NCBI GenBank assembly: GCA_016935875.1
Contig: JAFGQD010000172.1
Location: forward strand, 1-5,551
Length of the DNA stretch: 5,551 bases
Direction: 5' to 3'
DNA from: Deltaproteobacteria bacterium
Lineage (GTDB): Bacteria > Desulfobacterota > Syntrophia > Syntrophales > UBA2210
Shown: positions 1 through 5,160 of the stretch, piece by piece
Layout: every line of letters starts with the position of its first letter
How positions within the stretch are numbered: the stretch's first letter is position 1
The notes under the pieces: generated by a model
The model's database searches: none
What the model saw: the letters and a program-made list of their open reading frames with translations, nothing else
What the model was told of the DNA's origin: nothing
Made by a program: the position numbers and the translations under genes

Positions 1-132
1 CTGCCCAAAACTATAAAGTTTCGAACAGTGTATCCCAATTCACAGCTCATGAAGACTTTTTATCATTCCTCCTTTCACAAAAGTATGACACGTTTTAAAA
101 AAGTCGGAATCCTGCCACTCTGCCGCGCACGA

Positions 133-1281
133 CTATCCCGCATATTCCGGGATGCCCATCTCTTCTGAATTGACAATACTTGGAGCCGCTTCCGGAGGAT
201 TATCTTCCAGGAAGGGTAGGACGCTTTCTCTTTTCCATACCGGGTACCCCGACAGGATTCCCGCCACGTTTCCTGCCGCAAGGATAGCCATACTCTGCCT
301 CGTCCAGATGGTCGCCGAACCGAGATGGGGCACGATCACCACATTGTCAAGATCAATCAAACCCGGCTTCAGATCCGGTTCGTCTTCAAAGACATCAAGC
401 CCCGCACGAAAGTCAGGATTATTCCGGCAGTGCTTCACGAGGGCTTCCTCATCGATCAAGGGCCCTCTGCTCGCGTTAATCAGGATTGCATTTTTCTTCA
501 TAAGTTCCAAGCGCCCGGCATCTATCAGATGGCGCGTGGTTTCGTCGAGCACCGGATGCAGGCTCACAAGATCGGCCACCCTGAGTACATCTTCAATACG
601 TTCCATCCTCCTGCATGTAACCGGTTGTTCCCCACGTGACTTCAGAAAATCCGCATAGGCAGCTATATCTTCTTCAAGATTGCTGTTCCGGTACAGATCA
701 TAATACACGAGATCCATCCTGTGCCCCTCAACCATCATGCGTGCATAGGCGGCGCCGATACGTCCCGCGCCTATAACGCCAACCGTCTTTCCATAGAGAA
801 GCTCTCCGAGGAGAAGGGTCGGAAGCCAGCCATGATACCTTCCTTCGCGCATAAACCTGTCCGCCTCCACCACCCTGCGCGCAGCCGAAAATGTCAAAGC
901 TACAGCCATCTCTGCGGTTGTTTCAGTCAACACGCCGGGGGTGTTCCCCACACAGATACCATGCCGTGTCGCGGCCCCGATATCCAGGTTGTTGTAACCC
1001 ACGGCATAATTACTGTAGGCACTCCCTCCTGCCTTCTCAAGGACGGAAAACAGTTCGTCCCCCCAGACCTCAGTGAGCTGCCCTATGGCTCCCGAGCATC
1101 TTTCGCCTATCGCGGAGCTGATTTCCTCTGTACTCAGAATTTCCGTCGAAGTGAAGACATCTACCCGGCAGCCCGCCTGCATGAGGATTTCCAGCCACCT
1201 TTCACCCGGCAATTCTTTAGTAACCACCACACGCCTGTCACCCCGGGGATTGTACACCTTCCATTTTTCATTATTCGACAT
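133..1281 (-). CDS. D-2-hydroxyacid dehydrogenase, plant HPR1-like hydroxypyruvate/glyoxylate reductase
   Basis: This 382-aa protein probably reduces hydroxypyruvate to D-glycerate, or glyoxylate to glycolate, with NADH in the cytosol. The Rossmann motif VIGAGRIG has its glycines at G171, G173 and G176. D195 ends the following strand (LVYYD) and suggests NADH over NADPH. The catalytic triad of the D-isomer-specific family is complete: R272 (SRGP), E301 (FEDEP) and H319 (VPHLGSAT). Many stretches match what I remember of plant peroxisomal HPR1, for example GQLTEVWG, VGNTPGVLTETTAE, GAGRIGAAYARMMVEG and SLHPVLD. The near-C-terminal PSIVNS is also shared, but the protein ends EYAG, not the peroxisomal SKL. 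Length agrees with HPR1 (about 386 aa). The start is fixed by AAAGGAGG five bases before the ATG; the stop is TAG. It diverges from the MBL hydrolase gene. The exact physiological substrate cannot be read from sequence. Confidence 0.93.
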   Translation of the reverse strand: MSNNEKWKVYNPRGDRRVVVTKELPGERWLEILMQAGCRVDVFTSTEILSTEEISSAIGERCSGAIGQLTEVWGDELFSVLEKAGGSAYSNYAVGYNNLDIGAATRHGICVGNTPGVLTETTAEMAVALTFSAARRVVEADRFMREGRYHGWLPTLLLGELLYGKTVGVIGAGRIGAAYARMMVEGHRMDLVYYDLYRNSNLEEDIAAYADFLKSRGEQPVTCRRMERIEDVLRVADLVSLHPVLDETTRHLIDAGRLELMKKNAILINASRGPLIDEEALVKHCRNNPDFRAGLDVFEDEPDLKPGLIDLDNVVIVPHLGSATIWTRQSMAILAAGNVAGILSGYPVWKRESVLPFLEDNPPEAAPSIVNSEEMGIPEYAG

Positions 1282-1341
1282 ACGATCCTCCTTTCAAGGC
1301 TTATGCAAATCACCCTTTGTAGAACCTCACAAAACATCCAC

Positions 1342-1369
1342 ATGGTAACATAAGAAGCGGGAAATTCAA
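1342..1369 (-). promoter_or_regulatory. Candidate sigma70-type promoter of the dehydrogenase gene
   Basis: On the minus strand a TTGAAT box (1364-1369) lies 16 bp before TACCAT (1342-1347), which is preceded by TGT as in an extended -10 element. Transcription would start near 1335 and give a leader of about 55 bases ending in the strong Shine-Dalgarno. Both hexamers match consensus at 4 of 6 positions. This is prediction by eye only. Confidence 0.33.
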
Positions 1370-1411
1370 CAGAAAAATATGATAGAAGAGGCCTTTAATA
1401 GAGAATGTTAA

Positions 1412-1436
1412 ATCACCGAGTGATGGTGAATTGTGA
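1412..1436. promoter_or_regulatory. Small palindrome plus GTGA repeats in the divergent intergenic region
   Basis: ATCAC-CGA-GTGAT (1412-1424) is a perfect 5-bp-arm palindrome. An alternative stem TCACC (1413-1417) with GGTGA (1425-1429) overlaps it. GTGA occurs three times, at 1420, 1426 and 1433. It lies between the two divergent genes, upstream of both starts, where an operator would be expected. It could equally be a leader hairpin of the MBL gene if transcription begins further upstream. There is no T-run, so it is not an intrinsic terminator. No regulator is known from the window. Confidence 0.25.
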
Positions 1437-1511
1437 GCAAGGCAACTTCTTGTTTCTTTCGAGAGAACGTGGTAGCCTCGCCGCAGATTTGAGAACAAAG
1501 GAGACCTATTC

Positions 1512-2477
1512 ATGATCGACGAGGTGATGGACCGTTTCTACCGGATCGAGGTACCCCTGCCCAACAGTCCACTGAAAGAACTCAATTCTTATGTAATCAA
1601 GGCCGACGACCGGAACCTGATTATCGACACAGGGTTTAACCGTACCGTCTGTTTCGAAGCCATGCAGAAGGGAATACATGCCCTGGATATCGATCTTTCC
1701 AGGACCGATTTCCTGATAACCCACATGCACGCCGACCACTCCGGACTGGTCACGCGTCTGGCAACGGAAACCAGCACCATCTATTTCAGCAGAATCGACG
1801 CACAGGTCTACCTGGATGAAGGCATCTGGGAGGCCATGATCGATTACGCCGGGATGAACGGGTTCCCCGCCGATGAGCTTATCAAGGCCCTTCAAAACCA
1901 CCCCGGCTTCAAGTACAGCGCGAAGACGATCCCCGAATTGACTCTCATCGGTGACAATGATCTTGTTGAGATCGGTGACTACCGTTTCCAGTGTATCTCA
2001 ACACCGGGGCACACCCAGGGACACATCTGTCTTTACGAAACCGAGAAGAAGGTTCTCATCTCGGGCGATCACATCCTCTATGACATAACACCCCACATCG
2101 AATCCTGGTCTTACCAGGTGAACTCTCTTCGGAATTATATGGACAGCCTCGATAGAGTATACGATCTGCCGGCAGATATCGTCCTGCCGGGACACAGAAG
2201 TTTCTTTTCCGATCTCAAGGGGAGGATTGACGAACTGAAAAAACACCATAAAGACCGAGCCGATGAAGTGATCGACGTGATGGGAAAAGGAACCAAGAAC
2301 GCCTTCGAAATAGCCGCCGGCATGTCCTGGGATATCGACTGTGAGACCTGGGATCTCTTCCCCATCGCACAAAAGTGGTTCGCCACCGGCGAGGCCATCG
2401 CCCACCTCCGATTTCTTGAAAGCGAGGGAAGGCTTCACAGAAACACCGACAAAGAGGTTATCACTTTCACCGCCTGA
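1512..2477 (+). CDS. MBL-fold metallo-hydrolase (GloB-like) with C-terminal winged-helix-like tail
   Basis: This 321-aa cytosolic protein of the metallo-beta-lactamase superfamily is likely a hydrolase with two bound metal ions. The full metal-ligand set is visible: H71, H73, D75 and H76 in THMHADHSG, H167 in STPGHTQGH, D186 in ISGDH and H228 in LPGHRS. This pattern is shared with glyoxalase II (hydroxyacylglutathione hydrolase) and the LACTB2-type group. Residues about 235-321 form a helical tail ending in FLESEGRLHR, like the winged-helix tails of LACTB2-type proteins and unlike classic glyoxalase II. The substrate is not determined: a thioester or phosphodiester hydrolase are both possible. 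No signal peptide or membrane segment is seen. AAAGGAG (1497-1503) sits eight bases before the ATG and supports this start over the in-frame ATG at codon 6. It diverges from the dehydrogenase gene; no gene follows closely on the same strand. Confidence 0.9.
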   Translation: MIDEVMDRFYRIEVPLPNSPLKELNSYVIKADDRNLIIDTGFNRTVCFEAMQKGIHALDIDLSRTDFLITHMHADHSGLVTRLATETSTIYFSRIDAQVYLDEGIWEAMIDYAGMNGFPADELIKALQNHPGFKYSAKTIPELTLIGDNDLVEIGDYRFQCISTPGHTQGHICLYETEKKVLISGDHILYDITPHIESWSYQVNSLRNYMDSLDRVYDLPADIVLPGHRSFFSDLKGRIDELKKHHKDRADEVIDVMGKGTKNAFEIAAGMSWDIDCETWDLFPIAQKWFATGEAIAHLRFLESEGRLHRNTDKEVITFTA

Positions 2478-2529
2478 CAGAACAGCCGGACCGGCACCCT
2501 TAATCCTTACCGAAACAGAATAGAAAAAA

Positions 2530-2551
2530 GCGGGATACAATCCCCGTGTTT
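2530..2551 (+). terminator. Weak candidate terminator hairpin after the MBL gene
   Basis: CGGGAT (2531-2536) pairs with ATCCCG (2540-2546, one bulged C) around a three-base loop. An A-run precedes it and only a broken T stretch (GTTT) follows. A second GC palindrome, GCCGGACCGGC (2485-2495), lies just after the stop but has no T-run. Either could help end transcription, but neither is a convincing intrinsic terminator. Confidence 0.25.
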
Positions 2552-2633
2552 ACGCTTCTTGCTAGATCCGTTCGCAGAGATATGTCCCCCACTGATTCCC
2601 AAAGCGTCTCCAGCATGGCGGTTTCTGATTATG

Positions 2634-2662
2634 TTGATAAATAAGAGCTGATACGATACTAT
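2634..2662 (+). promoter_or_regulatory. Likely sigma70-type promoter of the ferritin-like gene
   Basis: TTGATA (2634-2639) and TACTAT (2657-2662) are separated by exactly 17 bp, the best-looking -35/-10 pair in the window. Start of transcription is expected near 2669, about 37 bases before the ATG. The leader carries AAGGAGG (2690-2696). This indicates that the ferritin-like gene is transcribed on its own and not from the MBL gene. Confidence 0.5.
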
Positions 2663-2670
2663 TGCCAATA
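2660..2670. promoter_or_regulatory. Palindrome TATTG-C-CAATA over the -10/start region, possible operator
   Basis: Two perfect 5-bp arms around one base overlap the end of the predicted -10 box and the predicted transcription start. This is a position where a bound repressor would block transcription. The half-site TATTG recurs at 2682-2686, so CAATA (2666-2670) can also pair with that copy around an 11-base loop in the leader. It is AT-rich and short, so chance is possible. No regulator gene is in the window. Confidence 0.27.
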
Positions 2671-2705
2671 CAAGCTATTTTTATTGAAAAAGGAGGGGTG
2701 GGCAG

Positions 2706-3164
2706 ATGAAATTCGACTCATTGGAAAATGCCTTGACGTTTGCTGCAGACAAGGAAAACGCATCTTCTATGCTGTATACATCATTTCGGAACATCGTCAA
2801 AAACATGGCCGCAAAAAAACTCCTCGAGGAGCTTGCCGCACAGGAGTTGAAGCACAAAGAACTGATCAAGGATGCCCTTGCGAGCGGTGACATAGCTGCC
2901 ATCGGGGGAAAGCAGAACATCAGCAAGATTAGTTTCAGCGACTATATGATTGCTGGAACCATCGGTCCCGACAGCGATCCCCAGGATGTCATGCAGTTCG
3001 CCATGAAGATGGAGCAAGCCGCCTATGATCTCTACAGCGGTCTTCTCGAAAACTACGGCGGGACGAATCTGGGATCTCTCTTCTCGAAACTCGCACGGGA
3101 GGAATTGAAACACAAGGAGATTCTGGAATACCAGTACGAGAAACATTTCGCCCAGTGGATGTAG
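2706..3164 (+). CDS. Ferritin-like di-iron protein, rubrerythrin-type four-helix domain without rubredoxin
   Basis: This 152-aa all-helical protein carries a rubrerythrin-type di-iron site. The ligand pattern is E17 (helix 1), E47 and H50 (QELKHKE), E103 (KMEQAAYDLY), and E133 and H136 (REELKHKE). The two ExxH helices are near repeats of one another, as expected for this fold. Compared with rubrerythrin, the extra glutamate three residues after the third-helix ligand is an alanine here (A106). There is no rubredoxin domain; the protein has no cysteine at all. Its role is likely iron handling or peroxide/oxygen defence in the cytosol, but an electron donor would have to be separate. AAGGAGG lies nine bases before the ATG. 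It has its own promoter candidate and long flanking gaps, so it is probably monocistronic. Family assignment is firm; function is inferred. Confidence 0.9.
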   Translation: MKFDSLENALTFAADKENASSMLYTSFRNIVKNMAAKKLLEELAAQELKHKELIKDALASGDIAAIGGKQNISKISFSDYMIAGTIGPDSDPQDVMQFAMKMEQAAYDLYSGLLENYGGTNLGSLFSKLAREELKHKEILEYQYEKHFAQWM

Positions 3165-3340
3165 AATTCAGACGGCGGAATACAGGGTTTCGCTGCCACC
3201 GATTCTCTTTGAAACTGCGCAGAGTGTGCATATAATGTTCCCGACAAATTGTGACACCCTCGGCACTGCAACCGACTGTTACCCTGATTACCCGCTCCCC
3301 TTCCCTCTCTCTAAAAAGATTATCCGACCCTTTGATGCCT

Positions 3341-3390
3341 TCAATGTATCTCAGTGACCTTTATTAGTGCCCAAAAACCGTGTACATTGA
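3341..3390. promoter_or_regulatory. Spaced inverted repeat upstream of dodecin, possible operator pair
   Basis: TCAATGTA (3341-3348) and its exact reverse complement TACATTGA (3383-3390) are 42 bp apart centre to centre, close to four DNA turns. The right arm overlaps the candidate -35 box of the dodecin promoter. This geometry would suit a protein binding two sites on the same DNA face. An 8-bp match across such a span can arise by chance, so confidence is low. Confidence 0.25.
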
Positions 3391-3414
3391 TAAGAGCACC
3401 AGGGTGAATAAAAA
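3387..3414 (+). promoter_or_regulatory. Candidate promoter of dodecin
   Basis: TTGATA (3387-3392) is followed after 16 bp by TAAAAA (3409-3414), a weak -10 match. Transcription would start near 3421 and give a short leader with AAGGAGG (3429-3435). The same -35 hexamer is used in the candidate promoter of the ferritin-like gene. Confidence 0.35.
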
Positions 3415-3442
3415 GGTCAACACACAATAAGGAGGAACTACC

Positions 3443-3661
3443 ATGATAGATCAGGTGTACAAACAGATTGAGATCACAGGATCATCGCCAAAAGGGATGC
3501 AGGAGGCAATTGAACATGCCATCTCACGGGCCTCCAAAACGATTCATCAAATCCGGTGGTTTCAGGTTACCGATACCCGTGGCTACATAGAGGAGGGAAA
3601 AATCTCCTACTGGCAGGTAACGCTGAAGATCGGATTTTCCGTGGATGAGATCAACGCGTAA
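3443..3661 (+). CDS. Dodecin, small flavin-binding protein
   Basis: This 72-aa protein matches the dodecin family over its whole length. It has the starting strand VYKQIEITGSSP, one helix (residues about 18-34, EAIEHAISRASKTI), then IRWFQVTDTRGYI and the last strand ISYWQVTLKIGF. Family members assemble into hollow dodecamers that store or buffer riboflavin, FMN or FAD. W39 and Q58 correspond to the flavin-stacking Trp and flavin-contacting Gln described for archaeal dodecin (W36 and Q55). The ATG is preceded by AAGGAGG with a seven-base spacer; the stop is TAA. It stands alone on the plus strand, convergent with the glycosylase gene. Flavin storage fits with the flavin-fold gene nearby, but no direct link is shown. 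Confidence 0.95.
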   Translation: MIDQVYKQIEITGSSPKGMQEAIEHAISRASKTIHQIRWFQVTDTRGYIEEGKISYWQVTLKIGFSVDEINA

Positions 3662-3749
3662 GGAAAAGCGTTCGCAAAAAACTCTCTTCCTCCGCTCTCA
3701 TACGTCTTCACTCACCATACCACTGTGCTCCTTTGAAGATCCCCGGCCG

Positions 3750-4580
3750 CTAGGCGATCGAGACATTCCCATCGCCCCTGACAATGATCTGCTCCCGCTC
3801 GAGTTGCTCAAGGATCTCCCCCACGAGATCCATGTCACAGTCAATTGTATTCATTAGATCTGACTCAGGCAGTTGAACCTTTTCCAGTATGTGCCGGAGA
3901 ATAGCCCCTCGTATCTGGCGTATCGAACCCTCGAAGGGTGATTGTATCTGATGATGGGCACTCCTTCGTGCCGGATTGGCATGAGCCTTTTTCAGAAAGG
4001 TTCCGTAATCCATGAGCGCATTGTACCATCGTCTCGGGTTGCTTCGATCGAGCGTTTTCTCTATCAACGGCCGAAGGTTGGAATCGGCGACGGTTTCCTC
4101 ACGGGGGAAAAAGTGGTGGATGAAAACGGCACGGATATTGGTCTCGATCAGGACAACCGGTTCGTTGAATGCGAAGGCCCTGACTCCACGGGCCGTGGCG
4201 GGGCCGACCCCCGGCAGTGAGACGAGCGAATCCTCGTCGCGGGGAACAATACCGCCATGGAGAATAACGATCCGCTCTGCAGACTGTTTCAGAGAGAGAG
4301 CCCGGCGATTGTATCCCAAGCCCTGCCACGCACCCAAAACATCATGAAGTGAAGCGGTGGCAAGGGTGGAAACGTCGGGAAAGAGGTGAACAAACTCTTC
4401 GTATTTCAAAAGGACACGGGGTGCCTGCGTCTGCTGAAGCATAACTTCCGAGACGAGGATCCGGTAGGGATCGGTGGTTTCCCTCCAGGGAAAACTTCGG
4501 CCGTGCCTTTCGTAATAATCGTAGACTGTTGTGCGGAAAGTGGCCGCCCGGCGAGCAGTAAGACAGGTTTTCTTATCCAT
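3750..4580 (-). CDS. MutY-like HhH-GPD DNA glycosylase lacking the Fe-S cluster
   Basis: This 276-aa protein is likely a DNA base-excision glycosylase. It aligns gap-free with my recollection of E. coli MutY through the core: SEVMLQQTQ with E45 (MutY E37), GLGY with Y90 (Y82), and the hairpin-helix-hairpin LPGVGPATA at 122-130. Position 128 is Ala where endonuclease III has its catalytic Lys, so a lyase activity is not expected. The catalytic Asp (MutY D138) is Glu146 in IETNIR. The four Fe-S cysteines are absent; the protein has only C6 and C248. No MutT-like 8-oxoG domain follows; residues about 222-276 look like a winged helix. Such proteins are sometimes mislabelled HesB. No Shine-Dalgarno is seen before the ATG, but no other ATG, GTG or TTG exists in the 23 codons up to the upstream stop. 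It may be co-transcribed with the gene 86 bp upstream. Confidence 0.85.
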   Translation of the reverse strand: MDKKTCLTARRAATFRTTVYDYYERHGRSFPWRETTDPYRILVSEVMLQQTQAPRVLLKYEEFVHLFPDVSTLATASLHDVLGAWQGLGYNRRALSLKQSAERIVILHGGIVPRDEDSLVSLPGVGPATARGVRAFAFNEPVVLIETNIRAVFIHHFFPREETVADSNLRPLIEKTLDRSNPRRWYNALMDYGTFLKKAHANPARRSAHHQIQSPFEGSIRQIRGAILRHILEKVQLPESDLMNTIDCDMDLVGEILEQLEREQIIVRGDGNVSIA

Positions 4581-4666
4581 AGAGATGTGATATTCGTTTT
4601 TCAGGGTACCTGGGAATAGCGAGCAATTTTCACACGGCGGTTTATCGTTTTACGCACGGTTCTTAT

Positions 4667-5056
4667 CTATTTGAGCGTATCTCCAATCAGCGGAAGAACA
4701 CGGTCGATGTGGAAGTACACAAGGTATTTTTTATCATGGGGATCTTCCGGGTGATCGCCGTGGTGGGGCCGTGACCTGATCTCCTCGATCAATTTAATGT
4801 CGTCCGTCTCCCCGGTCCTGGTCAGATATAGACGCCTCCCCACGTACCGGTCGCCCGCTTCCCGGAACAGGTAGACGGCATTGTCATTTGCCTGGAGGTT
4901 GGCGTGGGTCAGACGATCGGCCATGATAAAGGCAATGGTCTGATCATCAATAAAATGCGGTCTGCCGTATATCGCGGCGTTCACCTTTCCAGACGCATCG
5001 GCCGTGGCAAGGACACCCGTACCGACCCTCTTTTCGAAATATTCGCTCAGTGGCAT
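4667..5056 (-). CDS. Pyridoxamine 5'-phosphate oxidase-fold (FMN-binding split barrel) family protein
   Basis: This 129-aa protein is of the PNPOx-like split-barrel type, whose members usually bind FMN, F420 or heme as dimers. Visible family segments are GTGVLATADASGKVNAAIYGRPHF (residues 12-35, key residues G14, T18, D20, N26 and the RPH), then AFIMADRLTHANL, NAVYLFRE and GRRLYLTRTGE. The C-terminal strand is KKYLVYFHIDRVLPLIG. I recall similar short proteins in Desulfobacterota, none with a settled function. True PdxH is longer (about 200 aa), so pyridoxal phosphate synthesis is unlikely. A His/Asp-rich loop (H98, H99, H102, H107) lies before the last strand. The start is supported by AAGAGGT seven bases before the ATG; an in-frame stop lies 15 codons upstream. 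It lies between the DUF2156 and glycosylase genes on the same strand. Confidence 0.82.
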   Translation of the reverse strand: MPLSEYFEKRVGTGVLATADASGKVNAAIYGRPHFIDDQTIAFIMADRLTHANLQANDNAVYLFREAGDRYVGRRLYLTRTGETDDIKLIEEIRSRPHHGDHPEDPHDKKYLVYFHIDRVLPLIGDTLK

Positions 5057-5160
5057 CTCTGTTACCTCTTCATCGGTCTTTCCGTTATCACCATGAGTGT
5101 TCCGTCACTATCTCCTGATGTTCTATGAAACCCCTGATCCTCTCTTTCTGTTCATGCATG

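Noticed and set aside
92..133. T6 run on the minus strand just after the dehydrogenase, as a possible intrinsic terminator.
   Set aside because: Only a four-base stem (GTCG 103-106 with CGAC 130-133, running into the stop codon) with a long loop precedes it; too weak to call.
152..1353. Long plus-strand open frames opposite the dehydrogenase gene.
   Set aside because: They are antisense shadows of a clearly coding frame with an intact catalytic triad and have no family resemblance or ribosome binding sites.
3235..3357. A 40-codon plus-strand open frame between the ferritin-like gene and dodecin.
   Set aside because: No Shine-Dalgarno before the ATG, proline-rich low-likelihood composition, and it is part of a frame that is open by chance from inside the ferritin-like gene. 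It could be re-read if relatives conserve it.
3662..3749. Convergent gap between dodecin and the glycosylase as a bidirectional terminator.
   Set aside because: GCGTTCGC next to A-runs makes only a three-base stem; nothing else stable was found by eye.
4620..4666. Possible hairpin between the PNPOx-fold and glycosylase genes (CCGTGCG and CGCCGTG stretches on the minus strand).
   Set aside because: The two stretches are not complementary when paired base by base, and no T-run follows.
5088..5159. A 23-codon minus-strand open frame in the gap between the DUF2156 and PNPOx-fold genes (begins MHEQKERIRG).
   Set aside because: No proper ribosome binding site and very short; not in frame with either neighbour, so it is not an extension of one.
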